Source: Betaproteobacteria bacterium
Lineage (GTDB): Bacteria; Pseudomonadota; Gammaproteobacteria; Burkholderiales; SG8-41
DNA: 36,707 nucleotides
Direction: 5' to 3'
Assembly (NCBI GenBank): GCA_016868015.1
Contig: VGIF01000015.1
Coordinates: 1-36,707 of the forward strand
Under the pieces are notes generated by a model. The model saw only the letters and a list, made by a program, of their open reading frames with translations. It did not search any database and was not told the DNA's origin. Of this stretch, positions 1 through 9,245 are shown one piece after another (position 1 is the stretch's first letter; every line of letters begins with the position of its first letter). Made by a program: the position numbers and the translations under genes.

Positions 1-2
1 TC

Positions 3-122
3 GTCTCAAGCGGGATTTGTATCGTCCTGTTCATCATGACGATCATCGCGCTCGCCGCGCCGTTCATACTGGCGCGTACCGCCTTGGGCAAGCGTAAGGC
101 CGTCGCAGCGCCCGCGGAATAG
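3..122 (+). CDS. C-terminal fragment of a membrane protein (truncated by window edge)
   Basis: Open frame from the left edge to TAG at 120-122: VSSGICIVLFIMTIIALAAPFILARTALGKRKAVAAPAE*, a hydrophobic helix followed by a basic tail. Confidence 0.45.
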   Translation, partial: VSSGICIVLFIMTIIALAAPFILARTALGKRKAVAAPAE

Positions 123-187
123 CCGCATCGGCCAATGTGGATTCACGGGCATCGGCGGCGCAAAAGCGCAGGCGAGGATGCCGCGCT

Positions 188-613
188 TCACCCGCGCCGA
201 TAAGGAAAGCAGCGCGCCGGATCCAGCGTGAGCCCGTAGTGCCGGCCCAGCGCCTTGATGTCCTCCCCATACTTCGGATAAGGATCGGCATTCGCCGGCC
301 CCACCACGATCGGCCGGAATGAATGCTCGTTTTTGCCGGCGGGCGGCAGCATCGCGGTGGCGAGCCCGTTGCCCTCGCCATCACGCAGGGTGACGAAGAT
401 CGGCATCACTTTTTGCACGTGGGCCTTTAACCCGATCTTTTGCTCAAACGCCCAATTCGACGCCGGCGGCACGAAGCTCGTGGCCGCTGCCTCGGCTGCC
501 TGGCGGAAATATTTTTCGACCGCGTGGTTCATGAGCTGCGATTCCTTAATCGCCTCGCCCTCGGTCTGCATCCTGAACCAGGTGCCGTTGGGTGCATCGC
601 AAACGAACTGCAT
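188..613 (-). CDS. hypothetical protein
   Basis: ORF track 188..643; likely start MQFVCDAPNGTWFRMQTEGEA... No family recognised. Plausible soluble composition and isolated on its strand. Confidence 0.6.
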   Translation of the reverse strand: MQFVCDAPNGTWFRMQTEGEAIKESQLMNHAVEKYFRQAAEAAATSFVPPASNWAFEQKIGLKAHVQKVMPIFVTLRDGEGNGLATAMLPPAGKNEHSFRPIVVGPANADPYPKYGEDIKALGRHYGLTLDPARCFPYRRG

Positions 614-731
614 ACGCCTACCTCTTGGAAAAGGCACTTGCACATTATCTACCGCTCGCCGGTGCGCAACAACATGACGAAATTTTTAGCTAGCCCCTCA
701 CGCGATATTAAAAAGTGTGCCCCCACCCCTC

Positions 732-769
732 TTCCCTCCCCCGCGCGCGTTGCGCGCAAGGGAGGGGAA
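732..769. repeat. GC-rich palindromic (REP-like) hairpin upstream of rnpB
   Basis: ttccctccc-cc-gcgcgc-gtt-gcgcgc-aa-gggaggggaa: nested inverted repeat. Confidence 0.6.
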
Positions 770-772
770 ATT

Positions 773-800
773 TTGAGTTACTCGCTATCGCGGGTAGACT
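773..800 (+). promoter_or_regulatory. Candidate sigma70 promoter for rnpB
   Basis: TTGAGT (773-778), 16-nt spacer, TAGACT (795-800), about 7 nt before the start of the rnpB P1 helix. Confidence 0.6.
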
Positions 801-806
801 AATCAA

Positions 807-1182
807 CCGAAGTCGGCCAGACAGTCGCTGCGTGTGGGCGAAACCCGGTGTCGCAAGATGCCGGTGCCACGCGTAGAGGAAAGTCCGGGCTCCACAGGGC
901 AGGGTGGCGGGTAACACCCGTCCGTTATAGCCGCGAGCAATCGCGGTAAAGGCGAGGAATAGGGCCACAGAGACGAGTCCGTTTGTATTACTCGAAAGGG
1001 TGACGCAGGCGGGGTGAAACGCGGCAACCTCCACCCGGAGCAACACCAAATAGGCAAGCGATGAAGCGGCCCGCCGAGCTTGCGGGTAGGTGGCTAGAGC
1101 CGCGCAGCAATGCACGGCCCAGAGGAATGACTGTCAGGGGCGTCAAGCCTTATACAGAACCCGGCTTATCGGCCGACTTCGG
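807..1182 (+). ncRNA. rnpB: RNase P RNA, bacterial class A
   Basis: Hallmark GAGGAAAGTCCGGGCTCCACAGGGCAGGGTGGCGGGTAACACCC and AGAGGAATGACTGTC blocks; terminal helix ccgaagtcggcc (807-818) pairs with ggccgacttcgg (1171-1182). Confidence 0.96.
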
Positions 1183-1607
1183 ATCGATTATTAGTCGCGC
1201 GCAGCGCGACGCGGGAAACTTGCTTTCCCTGCGCAGCGAGGAGGGGGCAAGCCCTTGCGCAATCACGGTCCGGCGGCCGCGGCGTGAGTACTCACTGACC
1301 CGGCGTGCAGCCACAACGTATCCCCGGCCAACCCCGCCTGTTGTGGTGCAACCCGATCATTCGCGCAGCGATAGCGGTTACGCCAAGCCGAGCCTTTGGC
1401 TGATTGGTGCCGTTTCATGTTGCGGTACAGCAACGTACCGATATTGCCAGCGTTTTCGTACACTCAGCGTACAAAGTTAAAGTATAACTTTTTGATTGTT
1501 ATTTATCTTCATGTTTTAATTGTATTTTACGCCTATAGCAAAAGCGCCGCTCGCCTGGGGAAAATGACTTAAATCATTGTTTCAAAAACGAAAATCCTGA
1601 ACTTCCC

Positions 1608-1636
1608 TTGACCCGAAAATAGTACTCCACTATAGT
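1608..1636 (+). promoter_or_regulatory. Sigma70 promoter of the dcw operon (Pmra)
   Basis: TTGACC (1608-1613), 17-nt spacer, TATAGT (1631-1636), upstream of mraZ. Confidence 0.8.
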
Positions 1637-1663
1637 GGTAAAAAGTGGTAAAAAGTGGGAAAC
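1634..1663 (+). promoter_or_regulatory. MraZ operator: three 10-bp direct repeats
   Basis: agtggtaaaa / agtggtaaaa / agtgggaaac at 1634, 1644 and 1654. GTGG-type repeats at 10-bp period upstream of mraZ match the known MraZ binding arrangement. Confidence 0.85.
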
Positions 1664-1778
1664 ATGAGTACTCGCTATCATCGATGGTTTGGGTGATGCC
1701 GCAAACAAGTGCATCGCTCAATGCGTCGGTTCTTGCGCCGGTTAGTGAGTACCCACCACCTTTTCTTGGGGGAATTCG

Positions 1779-2225
1779 GTGTTCCGCGGCACGTCGCAAC
1801 TGACGCTCGACAACAAAGGCAGGCTCGTGGTACCGGCGCGGCATCGCGACGTGCTGCTTGAGCGCTGCGGCGGGCACTTGGTGATTACCGCCGACCCCGA
1901 TCATTGCCTGCTGCTCTACCCGCTGCCCGAGTGGGAAGTCATTCAGCAAAAACTTGAAGGCCTCTCCAATCTTGATAAGCGCGTGCGCGAATTACAGCGC
2001 CGGCTGATTGGTTTCGCCGTCGACACCGAAATGGATGGCGCGGGGCGCGTGCTGGTCGCGCCGGAGTTGCGCAAGTATGCGCAGCTCGACAAGGACGTGG
2101 TGCTGGTGGGTCAAGGCAGGAAATTCGAGTTGTGGGCACAACCGCATTGGGACAGCGTGGTGGAAGCGCCGGGCGGACTCGCGCCGGAGGGCTTGCCGCC
2201 GCAGTTGGAGGGCTTGTCCTTGTGA
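1779..2225 (+). CDS. mraZ: Division/cell wall cluster transcriptional repressor MraZ
   Basis: MFRGTSQLTLDNKGRLVVPARHRDVLLERCGGHLVIT...; GTG start; first gene of the dcw cluster. Confidence 0.95.
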   Translation: MFRGTSQLTLDNKGRLVVPARHRDVLLERCGGHLVITADPDHCLLLYPLPEWEVIQQKLEGLSNLDKRVRELQRRLIGFAVDTEMDGAGRVLVAPELRKYAQLDKDVVLVGQGRKFELWAQPHWDSVVEAPGGLAPEGLPPQLEGLSL

Positions 2226-2232
2226 GCGTGTC

Positions 2233-3186
2233 GTGAGCACGGGTGGGCACCAGGCGGTATTGCTGGCGCAAGCGGTGGCGGGTTTGGCCGTACGAGCGGA
2301 TGGCGTTTATGTGGACGGCACGTTTGGGCGCGGTGGGCACAGCCGGCGGATTTTGAGTGCGTTGGGCGGGCGCGGACGATTGATCGCGCTGGATCGCGAC
2401 CCGCACGCGATCCGCGCGGGGGCGGCGATCAGCGATCCGCGCTTGACCTTGCTGCATGCGCGCTTTGGCGAGTTGGCGAAGGTGTTGGCGGGTGTGGGCG
2501 TGACGGCGGTTGACGGCATCTTGCTCGATTTGGGTGTGTCGTCACCGCAGTTGGACGATGCGGCGCGTGGTTTTAGTTTTCGTCTGGACGCGCCGCTCGA
2601 TATGCGCATGGACGCAAGTGTTGGCAGGACGGCGGGCGAGTGGTTGCAAACGGCGCCGCAATCGGAAATCAGGGAGGTCATTAAAACTTATGGTGAAGAG
2701 CGGTTTGCTAAGCAGATTGCAGCAGCGATTGTTGCGGCTCGATCGCAAGGCGTTATTGACGGCACACGACAACTTGCCCAGATCGTGGCGCACGCCGTCC
2801 CGGCGCGCGAGCCACGCCAGGACCCTGCGACGCGCACGTTTCAAGCTATACGGATTCACCTCAATCAGGAACTCGAGGAGCTAAGGCACGTGCTGCCGCA
2901 GAGCGTGCAATTGTTGACAAGCGGCGGGCGGCTCGCGGTGATCAGTTTTCACTCGCTGGAGGATCGCATCGTCAAGCGCTTTATGCGCGAGGCCGCCACC
3001 GGTGCGCCCGGTGTGCGCGTGCCCGAGCGCCTGGCGTTGCGCGCCCACGAAATGCCGCGGCCGCTGCTGCGCTTGATCGGCAAGGCACAACGGCCGGATG
3101 CAGCCGAAATCGCACAAAACCCGCGCGCGCGCAGCGCCATTTTGCGCGTGGCGCAACGCACGGATGCGGACCCGGTGACGCCATGA
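2233..3186 (+). CDS. rsmH: 16S rRNA (cytosine(1402)-N(4))-methyltransferase RsmH
   Basis: GGHQAVLLAQAV...YVDGTFGRGGHSRRIL...VISFHSLEDRIVKRFM. The track ORF from 2008 is longer; GTG at 2233 is preferred. Confidence 0.94.
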   Translation: MSTGGHQAVLLAQAVAGLAVRADGVYVDGTFGRGGHSRRILSALGGRGRLIALDRDPHAIRAGAAISDPRLTLLHARFGELAKVLAGVGVTAVDGILLDLGVSSPQLDDAARGFSFRLDAPLDMRMDASVGRTAGEWLQTAPQSEIREVIKTYGEERFAKQIAAAIVAARSQGVIDGTRQLAQIVAHAVPAREPRQDPATRTFQAIRIHLNQELEELRHVLPQSVQLLTSGGRLAVISFHSLEDRIVKRFMREAATGAPGVRVPERLALRAHEMPRPLLRLIGKAQRPDAAEIAQNPRARSAILRVAQRTDADPVTP

Positions 3187-3482
3187 CCCGGCTTAACCTC
3201 GCCCTGCTCGCGGTATTGATGATCTGCGCCATTGCGCTGGTCACCTCGCAGCATCACGCACGCAAGCTCTACGTGCAATTGGAGCAGGAATTGGAGCGCG
3301 AAAAAAAATACGAGCTGGAGTTTAGCCGGCTGCAGCGCGAACAAGGGGAATGGTCCACGCACGCGCGCGTGGCAAAAATCGCCACGCAAAACCTGCGCAT
3401 GCGCGCACCTTCGGCCGAACGCACGCAGTTGGTGCCCTTCGTAGCCTATGCGCCGCCGCCCGCGGTGGAGGCGGCAAAATGA
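3183..3482 (+). CDS. ftsL: Cell division protein FtsL
   Basis: Small bitopic protein MTRLNLALLAVLMICAIALVTSQHHARKLYVQLEQEL between rsmH and ftsI; ATGA overlap with rsmH. Confidence 0.9.
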   Translation: MTRLNLALLAVLMICAIALVTSQHHARKLYVQLEQELEREKKYELEFSRLQREQGEWSTHARVAKIATQNLRMRAPSAERTQLVPFVAYAPPPAVEAAK

Positions 3483-5233
3483 AGATAAACGCGCGCGACA
3501 GCGCGAAACCCGCGCCGCGCCTGCCGCGCTGGCGCTCATGGGCGTTGCTGTCAATCCTGTTGGGATGTTTCACGGTACTGACCGGGCGCGCGGTGTATTT
3601 GCAGGGGCTGAATCACGATTTTTATCAAGCCAAGGGCGAGGCGCGTTACCAGCGTTCGATGGAAATCGCCGCCATGCGCGGGGTGATCGTCGATCGCAAC
3701 AACAGTTTGTTGGCGATTTCCACGCCGGTGGAGTCGGTGGCGGCAAGCCCCGCGGACATCGACATTACCCGCGAACAATCGCGCAGGCTGGCGCGGCTGT
3801 TGCAGATCAAGGAAGCGGAACTCGCCCGCAAGCTCGAAGACCGCAATCGCGAGTTCGTTTATCTCAAACGTCAATTGCCGCCGGAGCAAGCGGCGAAGAT
3901 CGTCGAGCTTAATATTCCAGGGGTGTTCTTGCGGCGCGAGTTCCGCCGTGCCTACCCGGCGGGCGAGGAGCTTGCCCATGTGATCGGTTTGACCAATATC
4001 GACGGCAAGGGGCAGGAAGCGCTGGAACTCGCGCTGGAGCAAAAACTGCGCGGCAAGCCCGGCTTTCGCCGCGTGATCCGCGATCGCAAGGGCCGCATTG
4101 TCGAGGACGTGGAAAGTATTCGCGCGCCGCAGCACGGCGAACGCATCACGCTGACCATCGACGCCAAGCTGCAGCATCTGGCCAATCGCGAGCTTAAAAA
4201 GGCGCTGGCCCTGCACCGCGCGAAGGCGGGTGGTATCGTGGTGCTGGATGCGCAGACCGGTGAAGTGTTGGCGATGGCCAACCTGCCGACCTACGATCCG
4301 AACGACCGCGGCCAGATCGATCCCCAACGCAAGCGCAATCGCGCGGTCACCGATTTGTTCGAGCCGGGCTCGACCTTAAAGCCGTTCACCGTGGCCGCCG
4401 CGCTGGAGGCCGGCACGGCGGCGCCGGGTACGGTCATCCAAACCGGCGCGGGCCAACTCACCATCGGTAAACACACCATCAGCGACACGCAACCCGCCGG
4501 CGCCCTCACCGTGGCGCAGGTGGTGCAAAAGTCCTCCAACGTGGGCACCGCCAAGCTCGCGCTGCAGTTGCCCTCGGCGTCGATGTGGAATCTGTTTAAT
4601 GCCGTGGGCTTTGGCATCGCGCCCGACATCGGCTTTCCCGGCGCGGTGGCCGGTCGCTTGCGCGCGCATGAAAGCTGGCGCCCGATCGAGCAGGCGACCA
4701 TGTCCTACGGGCACGGCGTGTCGGTGTCGCTGCTGCAATTGGCGCGCGCCTACACCATTTTCGCTAGCGATGGTGAACTGAAACCGGCGACGCTGATCAG
4801 AGATGATGGCGCTGCCGCGCAAGCCGCCCAATCCACCCAATCCCAACGCGTGCTCTCGCCGCGCACCGCGCAAGCGGTGCGCCAGATGCTGGAAATGGCG
4901 GTCGCGCCCGGCGGCACCGGCCCCAAGGCGCAGGTCGCGGGCTACCGCGTGGCGGGCAAGACCGGTACCGCGCACAAGGTCGAAGGCCGCGGCTACGCGG
5001 CCAAACGTTACATCTCCTCGTTTGTGGGTTTTGCTCCGGTGTCCAATCCGCGATTGATCGTCGCGGTGATGATTGATGAACCGGGCGCGGGTCAGCATTA
5101 CGGCGGCCTGGTCGCCGCACCGGTGTTTAGCGAAGTGATCGGTGACGCGCTGCGCATGATGGGCGTGGCGCCGGATGCGCCGGTGGAGCGGATAACGTTG
5201 CCCACCGCGCCGTTGATTCGGGAAGAAGTGTGA
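3479..5233 (+). CDS. ftsI: Peptidoglycan transpeptidase FtsI (PBP3)
   Basis: MKINARDSAKPAPRLPRWRSWALLSIL...; FEPGSTLKPFTVAAALE, KSSNVGTAKLA and AGKTGTAHK motifs. Start trimmed from the track ORF at 3350. Confidence 0.95.
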   Translation: MKINARDSAKPAPRLPRWRSWALLSILLGCFTVLTGRAVYLQGLNHDFYQAKGEARYQRSMEIAAMRGVIVDRNNSLLAISTPVESVAASPADIDITREQSRRLARLLQIKEAELARKLEDRNREFVYLKRQLPPEQAAKIVELNIPGVFLRREFRRAYPAGEELAHVIGLTNIDGKGQEALELALEQKLRGKPGFRRVIRDRKGRIVEDVESIRAPQHGERITLTIDAKLQHLANRELKKALALHRAKAGGIVVLDAQTGEVLAMANLPTYDPNDRGQIDPQRKRNRAVTDLFEPGSTLKPFTVAAALEAGTAAPGTVIQTGAGQLTIGKHTISDTQPAGALTVAQVVQKSSNVGTAKLALQLPSASMWNLFNAVGFGIAPDIGFPGAVAGRLRAHESWRPIEQATMSYGHGVSVSLLQLARAYTIFASDGELKPATLIRDDGAAAQAAQSTQSQRVLSPRTAQAVRQMLEMAVAPGGTGPKAQVAGYRVAGKTGTAHKVEGRGYAAKRYISSFVGFAPVSNPRLIVAVMIDEPGAGQHYGGLVAAPVFSEVIGDALRMMGVAPDAPVERITLPTAPLIREEV

Positions 5234-5243
5234 AGGATTTCGC

Positions 5244-6734
5244 GTGAGGCGTGAGGCGAACAAGCCAGACTGGCGGGCGATCGATGCGTTGGGCATCCAG
5301 CGCTTGACCAGCGACAGTCGCGCGCTGCGCGCGGGGGACACCTTCGTCGCCTACCGCGGCGAGACGCGCGACGGGCGCGATTTCATCCCGCAAGCGATCG
5401 CCGCCGGCGCGCGCGCGGTGCTGTGGGAGTCGAGCGGCTTTCGCTGGAAAGACGCCTGGCGTGCCGCCAACCTCGGGGTGCGCGGCTTGCGTCACAACAT
5501 CGGATCGATTGCGAGCCATGTGTATGGCCGTCCGAGTTCGCGGATGTGGATGGTCGGCGTGACCGGCACCAACGGCAAAACCTCGTGCAGCCAGTGGATC
5601 GCGCAGGCGTTTGAGCAACTGGGGACGCGTTGCGCGGTGGCGGGCACGCTGGGCAATGGTTTTCCCGGCGCGCTTCAAGCGGGTGTAAACACCACGCCCG
5701 ACCCGGCGTGGCTGCACGGCCAGCTCAACGATTGGTATCGCGAGGGCGCGCGCGCGGTGGCGATGGAAGTTTCTTCGCACGGCCTGGAACAGGGGCGCGT
5801 GGCCGGTGTCGAGTTCGATGTGGCGATGTTTACCAATTTGACGCGCGACCATCTGGACTATCACGGCAGTATGGCCAACTATCGGCGCACCAAGCAGCGC
5901 TTGTTCGACTGGGAGACGCTGCAGTGGTCGCTGTTTAATCTGGACGACCGTTATGGCGCGGTGATGGCGGCGAACGCGCGGCGCCCCGCGCTGGGCATGC
6001 TCGGTTTCGGTTTTGAGCGCGCGCGCGGTGCGCGGCGCATGGCGCGGGTTGAGGGCCGCAATTTGCGCATGGGGCTTGATGGCGTTGCCTTTGACGCGCT
6101 GACCCCGTGGGGCACGCTCAAGGTTAAAAGCGCGGTGCTGGGCCGCTTTAATGCGTCGAACCTGCTGGGTGCGTTGGCAGTGCTGCTGGCGAGCGGCGCG
6201 CCACCGCGCGAAGTCGAGCGCGTACTGGCCACGCTCACGCCGGTGGCGGGGCGCGCGCAATCCTACGGCGGCGGCAAGCGCCCGCGGGTGGTGGTGGATT
6301 ACGCGCACACGCCGGATGCGCTGGAGAAAATGCTGGTGACGTTGCGCGAGCTTCTGCAGGGCTCACGCGGCAAGCGGCGCGGTCGGCTTACCTGTGTATT
6401 TGGCTGCGGCGGCGATCGCGATCGCGGCAAGCGCCCGATGATGGGGCGCATCGCCACGCGTCGCGCCGATCACGTGATTGTCACCAGTGACAATCCGCGT
6501 GGCGAAAGCCCGCGGGTGATTATCGAGGAAATCCTGCGCGGCGCCACTCGCGAATGCGAGGTGATCGAGGCGCGAGCCAGCGCCGTCAAGACCGCGATCG
6601 CCGCCGCGCGCGCGGGCGACATCGTGCTGGTGGCGGGCAAGGGCCACGAGCCGTACCAGGACATTCAAGGCGTGCGCCATCCGTACAGCGATGCGGCGGT
6701 GGTACAAGCCGCGCTGAAGGAGCATCACCCATGA
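5244..6734 (+). CDS. murE: UDP-MurNAc-L-Ala-D-Glu--meso-DAP ligase MurE
   Basis: GVTGTNGKTSCSQWIAQ, LTRDHLDYHG, FGCGGDRDRGKRPMMG, SDNPRGESP. Confidence 0.95.
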   Translation: MRREANKPDWRAIDALGIQRLTSDSRALRAGDTFVAYRGETRDGRDFIPQAIAAGARAVLWESSGFRWKDAWRAANLGVRGLRHNIGSIASHVYGRPSSRMWMVGVTGTNGKTSCSQWIAQAFEQLGTRCAVAGTLGNGFPGALQAGVNTTPDPAWLHGQLNDWYREGARAVAMEVSSHGLEQGRVAGVEFDVAMFTNLTRDHLDYHGSMANYRRTKQRLFDWETLQWSLFNLDDRYGAVMAANARRPALGMLGFGFERARGARRMARVEGRNLRMGLDGVAFDALTPWGTLKVKSAVLGRFNASNLLGALAVLLASGAPPREVERVLATLTPVAGRAQSYGGGKRPRVVVDYAHTPDALEKMLVTLRELLQGSRGKRRGRLTCVFGCGGDRDRGKRPMMGRIATRRADHVIVTSDNPRGESPRVIIEEILRGATRECEVIEARASAVKTAIAAARAGDIVLVAGKGHEPYQDIQGVRHPYSDAAVVQAALKEHHP

Positions 6735-8101
6735 TGCGCGTAGCCGAAGCGGCGTTGGCGCTCGCCGCCGAACATCGCGGCGGCGATGTCACGTTTATGA
6801 GCGTAGGCACGGACAGCCGCGCGCTGCAACCGCAGGCGTTGTTTGTCGCGCTGCGCGGGCCGAATTTCGATGGGCATCAGTACATCGGCGCCGCGCGCGC
6901 GGGCGGGGCGGTGGCGGCGATCGCGGATACGGCGGGCGCGGCATTAGCGCCGCCGGACATGCCGTTGATCATCGTCAACGACACGCAGCAGGCGCTCACG
7001 CGGCTCGCATCCGCCTGGCGCAGCCGTTACCACGGCCCGCTGCTAGCGCTCACCGGCAGCAGCGGTAAAACCACGGTGAAGGAAATGCTTGCGGCCATCC
7101 TGCACGAAGTGGCGGGCGACGCGGTGCTCGCCACGCGCGGCAATCTCAATAACGAAATCGGCGTGCCGTTGACGTTGCTTCAGTTGCGCGCGCACCACCG
7201 TTACGCGGTGCTCGAACTGGGCATGAATCACGCGGGTGAAATCAGCCGGCTCACCCAACTCGCGCGCCCCGATGTGGCGTTGATTAACAACGCCGGGCGC
7301 GCGCACATCGAGTTTCTCGGCAGCGAAGAAGCCATCGCGCACGCCAAGGGCGAGATCTTCGAAGGGCTTAGCGCCGCGGGCACCGCGCTCATCAACGCGG
7401 ATGATCGCTACGCGCCACTTTGGATAAAAAACATCAATAAAATCAAATACTTACGATTTGGCCTTAAACGGGCGGCCGACATTAGCGCGAGCTACGCGCT
7501 GCACGCGTTGCACAGCGAAATCGAGTTGCGCACCCCCGCCGGCACGGTAAGCACCACCCTCAACGCGCCGGGCTTGCACAACGTGCATAACGCGCTCGCG
7601 GCGTGCGCCGGCGCCACGGCGCTAAACGTGCCGCTCACGGCCATCGCGGCGGGGCTGGCGAAATACGCGGGCGTCAGCGGCCGCTTGCAGCGCAAGACGG
7701 CGCGCGGCGGCGCCACCGTGATCGACGACACCTACAACGCCAATCCGGAATCGATGCGCGCGGCGATCGAGGTGCTGGCGCGCGTGCCGGGCCGGCGTTT
7801 ACTGGTGTTGGGCGACATGGGTGAGCTGGGCGAACGCGCCGAGGCATGCCATCGCGAACTGGGCGACTACGCGCGCGCCGCCGGCATCGAGCGCTTGTAC
7901 GCGCTGGGCGAACAATCCGCGCACGCCGTGGCGGCGTTCGGCGTGGGCGCGCGCCACTTCGCGACCATGGATGCGTTGACGGCGCAATTGACGGCGGAAC
8001 TCGCGCCGGTGCTCACCGTGTTGGTGAAGGGCTCGCGGTTTATGCAAATGGAGCGCGCGGTGGCGGCGTGCACCAATGACATTTCGGCGCCGCACCCATG
8101 A
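6731..8101 (+). CDS. murF: UDP-MurNAc-tripeptide--D-Ala-D-Ala ligase MurF
   Basis: [22 protein letters not shown]...[19 protein letters not shown]...[22 protein letters not shown] at 6731 overlaps the murE stop. Confidence 0.95.
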   Translation: MMRVAEAALALAAEHRGGDVTFMSVGTDSRALQPQALFVALRGPNFDGHQYIGAARAGGAVAAIADTAGAALAPPDMPLIIVNDTQQALTRLASAWRSRYHGPLLALTGSSGKTTVKEMLAAILHEVAGDAVLATRGNLNNEIGVPLTLLQLRAHHRYAVLELGMNHAGEISRLTQLARPDVALINNAGRAHIEFLGSEEAIAHAKGEIFEGLSAAGTALINADDRYAPLWIKNINKIKYLRFGLKRAADISASYALHALHSEIELRTPAGTVSTTLNAPGLHNVHNALAACAGATALNVPLTAIAAGLAKYAGVSGRLQRKTARGGATVIDDTYNANPESMRAAIEVLARVPGRRLLVLGDMGELGERAEACHRELGDYARAAGIERLYALGEQSAHAVAAFGVGARHFATMDALTAQLTAELAPVLTVLVKGSRFMQMERAVAACTNDISAPHP

Positions 8102-8159
8102 AGCCTGCCATGACATCCGGCGGCAACGGCCCCGCTGCGGTTGCGATGAGAGGAAGCGC

Positions 8160-9245
8160 ATGCTGCTAGAGCTCACACAATGGCTGGCGAAGGACATCCG
8201 CGCCTTTAACGTGTTCGGCTATATCACGTTGCGCGCGGTACTGGCGGCGCTCACCGCGCTGGTGATCACCTTCATGATCGGGCCGGCGATGATACGCAAA
8301 CTGGCGGCCTACAAAATCGGCCAGTCGGTGCGCGACGACGGACCGAAGACGCATCTCACCAAGGCCGGCACGCCCACCATGGGCGGCGCGCTGATTTTGG
8401 TGGCGGTGACGGTGACCACACTGCTGTGGGGCGATTTGCAAAACCGCTTTGTGTGGGTGGTGCTGCTGGTGACGCTGGGCTTTGGCGCGATCGGCTGGGT
8501 CGACGATTACCGCAAGGTGGTGCATCGCAATCCCAAGGGCTTGTCGGCAAAGGCCAAGTTTTTCTGGCAGTCGGTATTCGGGCTTGCCGCAGCGCTTTAT
8601 ATCGCCACCTCCACCAACCTGCCGCAGCAGACGGAGTTGATCGTACCGTTTTTCAAAACGGTGGCGCTGCCGCTGGGGGTGATCGGCTTTGTCATATTGA
8701 CCTATTTTGTCATCGTCGGCACCAGTAACGCGGTGAATCTCACCGACGGCCTCGACGGGCTGGCGATCATGCCCACGGTTATGGTGTGCAGCGCGTTGGG
8801 CGTGTTCGCCTATGTCGCGGGTAACGTGATCTTCGCGCGTTATCTCGGTTTTCCGTTCATCCCCGGTGCGGGCGAGCTGCTGGTGATTTGTGCGGCGATC
8901 GCCGGCGCGGGGCTCGCCTTTCTCTGGTTTAACGCCTATCCGGCGGAAGTGTTCATGGGCGACGTCGGTGCGCTGGCGTTGGGCGCGGCGATCGGCACCA
9001 TCGCCGTCATTGTGCGTCAGGAAGTCGTGTTGCTGATCATGGGCGGCGTGTTCGTGATCGAGACGCTGTCGGTGATTATCCAGGTGCTGTCCTACAAGAT
9101 GACCGGCAAGCGCGTGTTCCGCATGGCACCGCTGCATCACCATTACGAGTTAAAGGGCTGGAAGGAGAGTCAGGTGGTGGTGCGTTTTTGGATCATCACC
9201 ATGATGTTGGTGCTGGTGGGCTTGTCGACGTTGAAGTTGCGCTGA
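8160..9245 (+). CDS. mraY: Phospho-MurNAc-pentapeptide transferase MraY
   Basis: [31 protein letters not shown]...[12 protein letters not shown]...[11 protein letters not shown]...[12 protein letters not shown]. Confidence 0.96.
   Translation: MLLELTQWLAKDIRAFNVFGYITLRAVLAALTALVITFMIGPAMIRKLAAYKIGQSVRDDGPKTHLTKAGTPTMGGALILVAVTVTTLLWGDLQNRFVWVVLLVTLGFGAIGWVDDYRKVVHRNPKGLSAKAKFFWQSVFGLAAALYIATSTNLPQQTELIVPFFKTVALPLGVIGFVILTYFVIVGTSNAVNLTDGLDGLAIMPTVMVCSALGVFAYVAGNVIFARYLGFPFIPGAGELLVICAAIAGAGLAFLWFNAYPAEVFMGDVGALALGAAIGTIAVIVRQEVVLLIMGGVFVIETLSVIIQVLSYKMTGKRVFRMAPLHHHYELKGWKESQVVVRFWIITMMLVLVGLSTLKLR

Noticed and set aside
1061-1480. 139-aa plus-strand ORF over the rnpB 3' end and downstream hairpins
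   Set aside because: Begins inside RNase P RNA and has no recognisable protein features; region better explained as noncoding.
1564-1577. ATGAC-TTAA-ATCAT dyad resembling an FNR/ANR box upstream of the dcw promoter
   Set aside because: One mismatch per half-site and only a single occurrence; no supporting context, so not called.
5127-6308. 393-aa minus-strand ORF overlapping murE
   Set aside because: Arg/His/Ala-rich low-information translation typical of antisense frames in high-GC DNA; murE is certain.
8166-9143. 325-aa minus-strand ORF overlapping mraY
   Set aside because: His/Arg/Gln-rich shadow frame; mraY is certain.
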